11,953 nt of DNA, from the NCBI GenBank assembly GCA_021819605.1, contig JAKAQT010000039.1:1-11953 (forward strand). The letters are read 5' to 3'. The DNA is from Thermoplasmata archaeon. GTDB taxonomy: Archaea > Thermoplasmatota > Thermoplasmata > Thermoplasmatales > Thermoplasmataceae. Both the position numbers and the translations under genes were made by a program. Shown one piece after another: positions 1-6,829 of the stretch (positions are counted from its first letter, which is position 1; each line of letters begins with the position of its first letter). The notes under the pieces were generated by a model, which was not told the DNA's origin, ran no database searches, and saw nothing but the letters and a program-made list of their open reading frames with translations.

Positions 1-385
1 CAATTGTCTGTATGCCGGCGTTTCTCACCATGAGTTCAAAATTTGTCCCGATGAAGATGCTTGCTGTGTTCTTGTTAATAACTATGTCATCCTTGCCGGG
101 CTTAACTGCAAGATCAAGCATTTCCGGTGAAAGCCCACCCGGGAACCTCCTCTGCGAGAGCCTGACACCGGATTCAAAAGCTTCCGGCAGGGGAGTGATC
201 TTTGTAAAAAATACAGGAACTCGAGCTGAGTGAGCTGCATCTATAAATCTCGTGATATTCGGAAGGTACTGTTCCCTGTTGAAAATTCTGCCAACAAGCA
301 TGTTCTGGACGTCCCATATGACAAGGGCGGTGTGGGATGGATCGATAATCTCGCGGAATTCAGTGAAAACTTTTCTTTCTGCCAT
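1..385 (-). CDS. Isochorismatase-family cysteine hydrolase, 3'-truncated by window edge
   Basis: This is the first 128 codons of an isochorismatase-like hydrolase, a Rossmann-like alpha/beta family that acts on amide or ester-type bonds (nicotinamidase, N-carbamoylsarcosine amidase and isochorismatase are relatives). The family uses an Asp-Lys-Cys triad. Asp25 lies in the first strand (IWDVQN) and Lys105 in INKNTASIF, which precedes the characteristic F-x-GTNFE turn. The catalytic Cys would lie just beyond position 1, so activity cannot be confirmed here. The start is placed at MAERK because a TATAAATA box lies about 23 nt upstream, which suits a leaderless mRNA; the in-frame ATG at 401-403 abuts that box and is unlikely. 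The gene stands alone, 249 bp downstream of the polymerase stop and with its own promoter. The exact substrate cannot be inferred. The family assignment is firm. Confidence 0.87.
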   Translation of the reverse strand, partial: MAERKVFTEFREIIDPSHTALVIWDVQNMLVGRIFNREQYLPNITRFIDAAHSARVPVFFTKITPLPEAFESGVRLSQRRFPGGLSPEMLDLAVKPGKDDIVINKNTASIFIGTNFELMVRNAGIQTI

Positions 386-403
386 GAGTGAGAATGCGTT
401 CAT

Positions 404-411
404 TATTTATA
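404..411 (-). promoter_or_regulatory. TATA box of the isochorismatase-like gene
   Basis: On the minus strand this reads TATAAATA and is centred about 23 nt before the ATG at 385. That is the spacing expected if transcription starts at the start codon. It is seen directly; promoter function is inferred. Confidence 0.6.
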
Positions 412-538
412 GGAATGTTGGACACCAAGTAAGAGGGTAAGCAATTAGCCATGGAGCAAGTGGCCCGGAATCTTCTCTTGAGATGATCTGGATACACATA
501 TTTCAGGACAGGGTGCAGTGGGGTGGTAATCAGAAACT

Positions 539-583
539 GCAGGCATTGACTGGTCTCAATAAATCAGCGTGAGACTTGCCTGC
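539..583. repeat. Two-step inverted repeat / hairpin in intergenic region
   Basis: Within the 412-634 gap, GCAGGCA (539-545) pairs with TGCCTGC (577-583), and inside it GTCTCA (553-558) pairs with TGAGAC (570-575). This gives a 7-bp and a 6-bp stem separated by a 7/1-nt internal loop, with an 11-nt apical loop. It lies downstream of the polymerase gene and upstream of the hydrolase promoter. It could be an mRNA 3' end, a small RNA or an operator. No coding signal is seen in the rest of this gap. Confidence 0.4.
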
Positions 584-634
584 TGGATTGCTGCAGCACT
601 AACAGGCATATGAAGAAACTTTTCCATAATTTCT

Positions 635-2335
635 TTATAGCCGCAGGGCACCTAATACCGCGTCGTAATCATCCGAATTTATTATTCTGCTTTTCTCAAC
701 CCATCCCCTGCGGGCTATGGCTGTGGCGAATTTGATGTACTTGATCTCCCCGGGAGAAGTGGCCCTGCTGCCTAGAACAAAATTTACCCCTGAGGATGAT
801 GCCGCCCTGGCAGCAGTATAGTGTATGCCATAATTGCCAGGATTGCCACTTAACTCAATGAAAACCCCATTTTCCGCACAGGCCTTGAATATGAGATCAT
901 TATCAATACCGGTTCCGCTGTCTGGCCCGGCGTCCTTATATGAATATGACAGGGTCCTGAACGAACCCGACCTTACTGCCCTTATGATGAAGCCAGTGGG
1001 ATCTGATTCACCGGAAATGTCATCCAGAGAGAGAGTGCCCACCACATACGCTGAATTCCGGATATCCCGTGGGAGTGATCCCTGTCCTGTTTCCTGCTTC
1101 GCTGGTATCTTTATCCCAGGTATGATCTTGAAATCTGACCCTGAATTAAATTCTTCAACGTATCTCAGCATGGCTTCGTATCCTTTATAATCAATGCCTG
1201 AGCCCTTGTTTGCACTTATGCCATCATACAATAAAGCCACATACTTCATGCCTTCCTTCCCTGATGCGGCTACAATCTCATGAACAATTTCTGGGCTGAA
1301 ATTACGGATTGAGATATGCATGTCGGAAACAATATCAGCATATTCCGGTAAATGCGGCAGTTTTCGGTCTCTTGCAGCCTCTATTTCACCGCTGTTCTCC
1401 CTCATTTCTGGAGGAATGTACTGGAGGCCAAGTGCAGAATATATGCCTTCCTCGTTTTCCCCTGCTATTGGGATATCTTTCCTGAAGAGCCCGTATTCAT
1501 TGAGTTTCAGGCCATTCTGTATGGCCAGGTCCCTCATTTTAATATTATGCTCCTTGCTTCCCGTGAAATACTGCATTGCCGAACCGAAGGATTCAGCACT
1601 GAAGACCCGGAAGTCAGCGTTCAGGCCAATTGACAGGTTGACTGAGGTTTTTGATGGGCCACTGGCAATTATACCGGTGATGTACTTCTGTGAGAGGAAG
1701 CTTTGAAGTGCCTTTTCTGGTGCGTCCGAAACCGCCAGAATGTCCACGTCCCCCACAGTTTCCTTCATCCGCCTTATTGACCCTACGACTTCAACTTTCC
1801 TGACAGTTCCTGATACCCTCAGGGTGTCAGCCATGGACATAACCTCGTAGTAGATCTTTGCGATGGGCAATCTATCCGCTGAACGTGTCGCAATAAGATT
1901 AAGTGAGTGCCGGATGTTGTCTTCGGACTTTTTTCCAAAACCGGGAAGGTTTTCAATTTTATGGCTTTCAACAGCCATCTTCAGATCATCTATGCTCCTG
2001 ATGCCCAGTGCTGTATAAAGAGCGAATATTTTCTTCGGCCCCAGTCCCTGCACGCGGCGCAGATCGGTGAAGTCTATGGGATATTTGGATTTCATTTCGG
2101 AATATTTCGAAATTTCTCCGGTTTCAAGAAACTGGATAATCTTCTTCTCGATTGCACTGCCGACCCCGTCTATGGTTCTCAGTTCTCCTTTAGAATATAT
2201 GGTCTCAAGCGGGAGCCCAAGTGCCCTGATTGATGCAGCGGCTTTCCTGTAGGCCAGGGATTCCCAGCGATTCCCTTCTATTTCCTCCATATCGGCCAGT
2301 TCATCGAAAATTCGTGCAACTTCAGAATTGGACAT
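635..2335 (-). CDS. polX: Family X DNA polymerase with degenerate PHP domain (PolX)
   Basis: This is a 566-residue PolX, the usual length for bacterial/archaeal PolX with a C-terminal PHP domain. These enzymes fill short gaps in base-excision or break repair. The N-terminal 8-kDa-like domain and helix-hairpin-helix motifs are visible (IDGVGSAIEKKI at 55-66, VQGLGPKKI at 95-103, LPGFGKKSEDNI at 130-141). The nucleotidyltransferase site is complete: GSIRR near 185, the Asp pair in GDVDIL (D196, D198) and a third Asp in NADFR (D241). The PHP half (about 330-566) keeps the fold pattern but not the metal ligands: the H-x-H motif is DMHIS, the usual DH is YDG, and the later His positions are LSL, LSY and GSR. 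Polymerase activity is therefore expected, but the 3'-5' exonuclease/phosphoesterase activity is probably lost. The start is supported by an ATTTATTAA box about 25 nt upstream. Confidence 0.93.
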   Translation of the reverse strand: MSNSEVARIFDELADMEEIEGNRWESLAYRKAAASIRALGLPLETIYSKGELRTIDGVGSAIEKKIIQFLETGEISKYSEMKSKYPIDFTDLRRVQGLGPKKIFALYTALGIRSIDDLKMAVESHKIENLPGFGKKSEDNIRHSLNLIATRSADRLPIAKIYYEVMSMADTLRVSGTVRKVEVVGSIRRMKETVGDVDILAVSDAPEKALQSFLSQKYITGIIASGPSKTSVNLSIGLNADFRVFSAESFGSAMQYFTGSKEHNIKMRDLAIQNGLKLNEYGLFRKDIPIAGENEEGIYSALGLQYIPPEMRENSGEIEAARDRKLPHLPEYADIVSDMHISIRNFSPEIVHEIVAASGKEGMKYVALLYDGISANKGSGIDYKGYEAMLRYVEEFNSGSDFKIIPGIKIPAKQETGQGSLPRDIRNSAYVVGTLSLDDISGESDPTGFIIRAVRSGSFRTLSYSYKDAGPDSGTGIDNDLIFKACAENGVFIELSGNPGNYGIHYTAARAASSSGVNFVLGSRATSPGEIKYIKFATAIARRGWVEKSRIINSDDYDAVLGALRL

Positions 2336-2355
2336 GCATAAACATAAGTTTCAGG

Positions 2356-2364
2356 TTAATAAAT
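2356..2364 (-). promoter_or_regulatory. TATA box of polX
   Basis: On the minus strand this reads ATTTATTAA, centred about 25 nt before the ATG at 2335, consistent with a leaderless transcript. It lies in the 83-bp gap after the threonine synthase stop, so polX appears to have its own promoter. Confidence 0.6.
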
Positions 2365-2418
2365 TCAGCATGAACGGAATAAATGCTTATGGAAACAGTT
2401 TAAAAGAGGAAATATGGA

Positions 2419-3612
2419 TCATGCCGCGAGTTCCTGCATAAAAGCATCCACCGGGATCCGGTCAGAATCCTCCAGAATGGATGCCGTATCTTTAAGTATG
2501 TTTCCCGTGAGCACTGCCACTGCACTGTCATTCCTGTCTATCCTGCCCTGGTCCACAAGTTTTTTCAGTCCGGCCACGGAAGCAGCAGAAGCTGGTTCAC
2601 AGCCTATTCCGGACCGATCCACAACTCTTTTGGCCTCCATGATCTCCCTGTCGGTTACCGTGACAACCATTCCGCCTGTGTATCTTATCTCACGTATGGC
2701 CTTCTCCCAGTTTACAGGATTTCCAATTCTTATTGCACTGGCTATGGTGGAAGCCCTGACTGGTTCAAGTTTTTCCCCGGCTCCTGCCCAGAGATTGTAG
2801 AAAGGACTGGCACCCTCGGCCTGCACCGATATTATTTTCGGAATGTCATCAATAAGGCCTAGCTCTTTGAACTCGCGTATTGCCTTTCCGGCAGCCGATG
2901 TGTTTCCCAGGTTTCCTGCAGGTAGTGCTATGAAACGGCAATCCCTTAACCTTTCCATAATTTCGAAGAAGATTGTTTTCTGTCCTTCTATTCGCCATGG
3001 GTTGATGGAGTTTAGGACATAATAATCCTGCCTGCTCTCTGCAATCCTGATCACGTTTGACATGGCCATGTCAAAATCTCCCGGGATGTCTATTATTCTG
3101 GCACCATAGGCAATGGCCTGGGAAAGTTTTGAAGATGATATATTGCCAGAGGGGATGAGAACATTGCTCCTGATTCCTGCAAGCGCACTGTATGAAGCAG
3201 CAGAAGCCGAGGTGTTACCGGTTGATGCGCAGATGGTCTCGGTCGCCCCAAGCCTGAGGGCTTCTGTCACTGCCACTGTCATCCCACGATCCTTGAAGCT
3301 TCCTGTGGGATTTTCCCCCTCATGCTTCATTCCCAGACTGGAAAGACCTGTGAATTTTGAGACTGATTCATGGGAATACAGGGCTGTCCCTCCTTCGCCA
3401 CGTGAAATTATGCGGGTGTTTCCCATTGCAGGGTGGATCAGGGGGGCATAGTGCCATACACCGGAAAAACCCTCTGCAGTGAAATGATCCGGGATGCTGT
3501 GCTTCACCTCAAGAAGCCCATGGCATCTGTCGCATATGTATTTCCTGCGGGAAATGTCGTACTTCTGCCCGCACCTTATGCAGCTGAGCCAGGATTCGCT
3601 GTTGGGTTCCAT
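2419..3612 (-). CDS. thrC: Threonine synthase
   Basis: This PLP-dependent fold-type II lyase converts O-phosphohomoserine to threonine plus phosphate, the last step of threonine synthesis in the cytosol. The 397-residue product starts with a small zinc-ribbon-like segment (CIRC at 11-14, CDRC at 27-30), common in archaeal ThrC. The PLP lysine is K107 in NPTGSFKDRG, and the glycine-rich phosphate-binding loop is PAGNLGN at 231-237. A longer open frame begins at 3687, but the ATG at 3612 is preferred: a TTTTTATTAT box sits 26 nt upstream, and the extra 25 residues lie across that promoter and resemble nothing in the family. The kinase that makes its substrate is encoded less than 1 kb away on the other strand, with the cyclase gene between. 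Assignment is firm. Confidence 0.95.
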   Translation of the reverse strand: MEPNSESWLSCIRCGQKYDISRRKYICDRCHGLLEVKHSIPDHFTAEGFSGVWHYAPLIHPAMGNTRIISRGEGGTALYSHESVSKFTGLSSLGMKHEGENPTGSFKDRGMTVAVTEALRLGATETICASTGNTSASAASYSALAGIRSNVLIPSGNISSSKLSQAIAYGARIIDIPGDFDMAMSNVIRIAESRQDYYVLNSINPWRIEGQKTIFFEIMERLRDCRFIALPAGNLGNTSAAGKAIREFKELGLIDDIPKIISVQAEGASPFYNLWAGAGEKLEPVRASTIASAIRIGNPVNWEKAIREIRYTGGMVVTVTDREIMEAKRVVDRSGIGCEPASAASVAGLKKLVDQGRIDRNDSAVAVLTGNILKDTASILEDSDRIPVDAFMQELAA

Positions 3613-3633
3613 ATTTATGGATATGCTATCCGG

Positions 3634-3643
3634 ATAATAAAAA
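3634..3643 (-). promoter_or_regulatory. TATA box of thrC
   Basis: The minus strand reads TTTTTATTAT, centred about 26 nt before the ATG at 3612. This fixes the start of thrC internally rather than at the upstream ATG at 3687. It is the only promoter-like sequence close to the gene, suggesting transcription separate from the cyclase gene. Confidence 0.58.
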
Positions 3644-3777
3644 TGTGTTGAGGCCTGTTCCGACCTCTGTTCGCCATATGCCTGCATTTGCCTGGAATGT
3701 GCGGATATGCCTGCTTGAATCAGGACGCTGTAAAGGTCGAATAAATAAGGGCTCTTTCTCAGTCCTGCGGAATCATT

Positions 3778-4431
3778 TCATTGAATATCAAGCGCGACTA
3801 CCCGCGCCATGGATCCACTGGCACCCTGTATCTTCAGTGGAAGTGCAACCACCAGGTATTTCTTCCCCACCTGCAGTTCGTCGAGGTTAGCAAGGTCTTC
3901 TATGAAGATCATTCCAGTCTTCAGCAGTTCCTTGTGAACAGTAAAATCACCATGATCATATGGCTCTATTCCAAGCGTGTCGATGCCAATTACTGACGGT
4001 CGGTGATCCAGAAGAAAGTCGATTGCATTTACCGCAAGCCCTGGAAAATCATACTGGAATTCATGGGTGAATGCGCGCTTCTTATCCCATCTCGTGTTGA
4101 TGAGCACAATGTTGCCATCGTATTCGTCTTTCCATACCCGCCTTAAACTTCTTTCGGTGATCTCCCTTCCTTCAAGTTCAGGCCTGATTACATAACCATC
4201 ACCTGCCAGCTGATGGACTGGTATTTTGTCCACTGTGGCACCCCCTTCCACCATATGGAAAGGAGCATCTATGTGAGTGCCGCTATGTGTGACCGACCAG
4301 TAACTCTCAACATTGTACCCGTCCTTTTCCAGCGTGCCTTCCCTCTGCACTTTCACAGGCGGGTTGGTGGGCCATATTGGCATTCCATCCCGTATAAGAA
4401 CTGAGAGATCGAAATAACCCGTAATTTTCAT
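3778..4431 (-). CDS. Cyclase-family metal-dependent hydrolase (kynurenine formamidase-like)
   Basis: This 217-residue protein belongs to the cyclase/KynB-like fold, whose characterised members include arylformamidases and isatin hydrolase. The signature metal site is clear: HSGTHIDAPFH at 49-59, with His49, His53, Asp55 and His59 as likely Zn/Mn ligands. The N-terminal FDLSVLIRDGMPIWP is also typical of the family (DLS...MPxWP). The start at 4431 is chosen over the ATG at 4452 because an AATTATTAAT box lies about 25 nt upstream of 4431. The gene sits between thrC and the divergent thrB, 165 bp from thrC. Nothing in the sequence identifies its substrate. No tryptophan-degradation genes accompany it here, so a kynurenine-pathway role is only one possibility. 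After the stop the minus strand carries a T-rich stretch near 3741-3751 that could end the transcript. Confidence 0.88.
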   Translation of the reverse strand: MKITGYFDLSVLIRDGMPIWPTNPPVKVQREGTLEKDGYNVESYWSVTHSGTHIDAPFHMVEGGATVDKIPVHQLAGDGYVIRPELEGREITERSLRRVWKDEYDGNIVLINTRWDKKRAFTHEFQYDFPGLAVNAIDFLLDHRPSVIGIDTLGIEPYDHGDFTVHKELLKTGMIFIEDLANLDELQVGKKYLVVALPLKIQGASGSMARVVALDIQ

Positions 4432-4450
4432 GGTTATATATGGCACCATC

Positions 4451-4460
4451 ATTAATAATT
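4451..4460 (-). promoter_or_regulatory. TATA box of the cyclase-family gene
   Basis: The minus strand reads AATTATTAAT, centred about 25 nt before the ATG at 4431. It overlaps the alternative upstream start at 4452, which argues against that start. It forms one half of a divergent promoter region with the thrB promoter. Confidence 0.58.
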
Positions 4461-4543
4461 CTGGTCTTCAGGCCTGCTGACATTTCTTCGCACTTCCAGT
4501 GGCGTCAGGTACACATATTCCCTGCAATAATACTGTATTAGTG

Positions 4544-4555
4544 AAAAATATTATT
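4544..4555 (+). promoter_or_regulatory. TATA box of the thrB operon
   Basis: AAAAATATTATT is centred about 27 nt before the ATG at 4577. No Shine-Dalgarno sequence precedes that ATG, so a leaderless mRNA is likely. The position rules against the longer frame that opens at 4499. Confidence 0.6.
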
Positions 4556-4576
4556 CAATGTCATATTTTCGCTGTA

Positions 4577-5518
4577 ATGGATCAGGTCACTGCAATCGCA
4601 TATTCATCCTCCGCAAATATGGGACCCGGCTATGACCTTCTTGCCGTGGCTCATGATGCATTCTATGATGCCGTGACTGCCACCATAAATCCTTCTCAGG
4701 GCAACACCTTGCTGACAATTGGCGGAATGGAAGGGAATCCTGACCCCATGACCAATACCGCAGGACTTTCTGTAATCAACCTTCTGCGTGATCATGGCAT
4801 AAATGAGCCGGTGTTGCTTCAAATCAGGAAGGGGATTCCCGCCGGGCTTGGCCTTGGCAGCAGTGGGGCATCCGCGGCGGCCGCTGTCTCTGCAGTAAGT
4901 GAGCTCTTTGGCCTGAAGGTGTCAATGGATGAAAAGGTGAAATATTCCATGCTTGGAGAGGCTGCTTCATCCGGAACACCTCATGCGGACAATGTTGCCG
5001 CCAGCATACACGGGGGATTCGTTGTTGTTGAATCTGTTTCCCCTGTCAGGGTGAAGCACCTGACCATACACAGATCGTTCTCATTCCTCACAGTAATACC
5101 CTCCATCCACATTAAGAATAAAACAAAACTGTGCCGTACCCTGGTTCCAAAGGATATCCCACTCTCCAGCTACATACAGAATGCCAGATTTGTGACTGAG
5201 CTGATCGCTGGCCTCATGGGAGGTGACAGGGAACTTGTGAAGAACGGAATGAACGACGTCATAGTTGAGGCTGCCAGGAAACCTCTCTATCCATTCTATG
5301 AAAAACTCAAGATCATGATGCTTGAGGCCGGTGCAGCCGGCGTCTGCATCAGCGGTGCTGGCCCAAGCGTGGTTGCTGTTGTGGACAACCTCTCTGACAT
5401 AGAAAAGATAAGATCTGGAACTGAGGAAATTCTTTCCCGAATGAAGATCGGCTACAGCATTGTTGAATCTAAAGTTGCAGGAGGTACAAGGATTGAACGA
5501 AATCCGGCAGGGAATTAA
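4577..5518 (+). CDS. thrB: Homoserine kinase (GHMP family)
   Basis: This 313-residue GHMP kinase transfers the ATP gamma-phosphate to homoserine, giving O-phosphohomoserine, the substrate of the threonine synthase encoded nearby. ThrB motifs are visible: the N-terminal YSSSANMGPGYD (9-20), the GHMP phosphate loop PAGLGLGSSGASA (88-100), the homoserine-kinase-type TPHADNVAASIHGG (134-147) and the C-terminal ISGAGPSV motif. The length matches the family. An open frame continues upstream to 4499, but those 26 residues cross the TATA box and precede the conserved N-terminus, so the ATG at 4577 is used. It is the first gene of an overlapping pair: its last 26 nt overlap the following PLP-enzyme gene, whose ribosome-binding site lies inside thrB. 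Translation of the two is therefore probably coupled. Confidence 0.94.
   Translation: MDQVTAIAYSSSANMGPGYDLLAVAHDAFYDAVTATINPSQGNTLLTIGGMEGNPDPMTNTAGLSVINLLRDHGINEPVLLQIRKGIPAGLGLGSSGASAAAAVSAVSELFGLKVSMDEKVKYSMLGEAASSGTPHADNVAASIHGGFVVVESVSPVRVKHLTIHRSFSFLTVIPSIHIKNKTKLCRTLVPKDIPLSSYIQNARFVTELIAGLMGGDRELVKNGMNDVIVEAARKPLYPFYEKLKIMMLEAGAAGVCISGAGPSVVAVVDNLSDIEKIRSGTEEILSRMKIGYSIVESKVAGGTRIERNPAGN
5480..5485 (+). promoter_or_regulatory. Shine-Dalgarno site deciding a TTG start
   Basis: GGAGGT lies 7 nt before TTG at 5493 and is a strong anti-SD match. The ATG at 5460 lies upstream of this site and has no comparable signal. This internal operon gene therefore uses SD-led initiation, while the first gene is leaderless. 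Confidence 0.75.
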
Positions 5519-6614
5519 GGAGAGCATCGATCCAGTCACCGGTTCGCTGACCTATCCCATTTACCAGACAAGCGCATACAGAATGCCTGATGGCGAGAAA
5601 TACCGCTACTCAAGGGAATCCAATCCAACGGTGGAAGAGCTGGGAAGGATTATATCTATGCTTGAAAACACCAGTTCCAGCACCGCGTTTTCATCGGGAA
5701 TGGGGGCCATCACCACCACACTGCTGACAATGCTCAGGCCGGGGATGAGGCTCCTGGTTACTAGGGACTGCTTTGCAAGGACCTTCAGGTTTGCCACTGA
5801 GTTCCTCAGGCAGTATGGCATAACTGTAACTGTATCTGAACCGGGAAATGAAAACATCATGGCTCTGGCCCCGGATGCAGACGTAATTTTTCTCGAGAGC
5901 ATATCAAACCCGGTACTGCGCGTCTATGATATTCCTGCAATTTCGCAGATTGCATCCGAACATGGGGGAAAACTGTTGGTGGATTCAACACTTGCCACAC
6001 CTGTCAACCAGAGGCCGCATGATCAGGGTGCGGTGATTGTTATTCACAGCCTTTCAAAATTCATGTCGGGACACAATGACGTAATTGGCGGATCCGCCTC
6101 CGGAGATCCGGATGCCATCACTTCCATAGATTCATTCCGGAGAACTCTTGGCACATCAATGGATCCAAATACGGCATACCTGACCATAAGGGGCCTGAAA
6201 ACTCTTGGTGTCCGCATGAGGAGGATCAATGATGCAGCAATGGAGCTAGCAGGGGAATTTCAGGATAATCCTTACTTCGGAACCGTCAGGTACCCCGGGC
6301 TGGAATCACATCCTGACAGCGGCGTGGCCAGGAAGCTTCTCAGTGGCTTCGGTGGCATAATAAGCTTTGACATCCGCAAAGGCATGAGCAGCCCCAGGGA
6401 ATTCATGGCGAAACTCCGGATCATAGAGCCGGCCAACACACTGGGTGGTGTCAATACCACCATTTCTCATCCCGCCACCATGTCCCACAGGTCTCTTTCA
6501 CCGGATGAGAGGAAGAAAGTTGGCTTCTCGGAATCCACATTCCGGCTCTCAGTTGGACTTGAGGATCCTGCTGTGATTCTTGATGACTTAATCAATGCCC
6601 TGAGTATACCCTGA
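5493..6614 (+). CDS. Cystathionine gamma-synthase/lyase-family PLP enzyme
   Basis: This 373-residue Cys/Met-metabolism PLP enzyme (fold type I) starts at TTG behind a GGAGGT site. Family marks are YSRESNPT (39-46), Asp164 in LVDSTLATP, the PLP lysine K189 in HSLSKFMSGHNDVIGG, the C-terminal LGGVNTTISHPATMSH and the SVGLED tail motif. The reaction class is gamma-replacement or gamma/beta-elimination on homoserine esters, cystathionine or methionine; sequence alone does not separate synthase from lyase. The overlap with thrB suggests that it uses O-phosphohomoserine or controls flux at that branch point. One oddity: the conserved Tyr that stacks on PLP (usually in a YGGT-type motif) is Phe94 in DCFARTF, with the two glycines also changed. 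The gene is followed by a pyrimidine-rich tract (6615-6655) suited to archaeal termination. Confidence 0.88.
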   Translation: MNEIRQGIKESIDPVTGSLTYPIYQTSAYRMPDGEKYRYSRESNPTVEELGRIISMLENTSSSTAFSSGMGAITTTLLTMLRPGMRLLVTRDCFARTFRFATEFLRQYGITVTVSEPGNENIMALAPDADVIFLESISNPVLRVYDIPAISQIASEHGGKLLVDSTLATPVNQRPHDQGAVIVIHSLSKFMSGHNDVIGGSASGDPDAITSIDSFRRTLGTSMDPNTAYLTIRGLKTLGVRMRRINDAAMELAGEFQDNPYFGTVRYPGLESHPDSGVARKLLSGFGGIISFDIRKGMSSPREFMAKLRIIEPANTLGGVNTTISHPATMSHRSLSPDERKKVGFSESTFRLSVGLEDPAVILDDLINALSIP

Positions 6615-6655
6615 CTCTTCACATCTTCTCCTCCAGCACCAACTCCTCCTTTCTC
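6615..6655 (+). terminator. Pyrimidine-rich tract after the thrB operon
   Basis: Immediately after the TGA the plus strand runs through CTCTTC, TCTTCTCCTCC and CTCCTCCTTTCTC. This resembles the T/C-rich tracts at archaeal 3' ends but has no long T run. It lies at the end of a convergent gene pair. Weak evidence. Confidence 0.3.
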
Positions 6656-6788
6656 ATATGGAATATTGAAAGCATTGAGGGGAAGCACAGGGTCCTGATT
6701 ATGAAGCTGCTTATTTTCACGTCAATGGATTATGGGGTAGTTTATGACTTCTGATCAAAAGAAATTTTACGGTTTTACAGGTTATCAA

Positions 6789-6815
6789 TCCTGCTTCACA
6801 GCTAAGGAAGCAGGG
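6789..6815 (-). terminator. Hairpin downstream of the flavoprotein gene
   Basis: CCTGCTTC (6790-6797) and GAAGCAGG (6807-6814) form a perfect 8-bp stem with a 9-nt loop and one further G-T wobble. It begins 15 bp past the TAA of the flavoprotein gene on the minus strand and is followed, after a gap, by TTTCTTTT. It may be a 3'-end stabiliser or terminator. A typical U-run does not follow directly. Confidence 0.42.
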
Positions 6816-6829
6816 TATCAGCCTCCTTC

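Noticed and set aside
834..1706. Several plus-strand open frames of about 90-130 codons opposite polX
   Set aside because: They are antisense shadows of polX, which has a full set of family motifs. Their translations show no recognisable domain.
3613..3687. Longer N-terminus for threonine synthase starting at 3687
   Set aside because: The extension crosses the TATA box and precedes the zinc-ribbon N-terminus typical of the family.
4499..4576. Longer N-terminus for homoserine kinase
   Set aside because: The TATA box lies at 4544-4555, inside the extension, and the conserved ThrB N-terminus begins after 4577.
6701..6754. 17-codon open frame in the gap between the PLP enzyme and the flavoprotein gene
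   Set aside because: It has no SD site, no well-placed TATA box and no recognisable sequence; this length is expected by chance.
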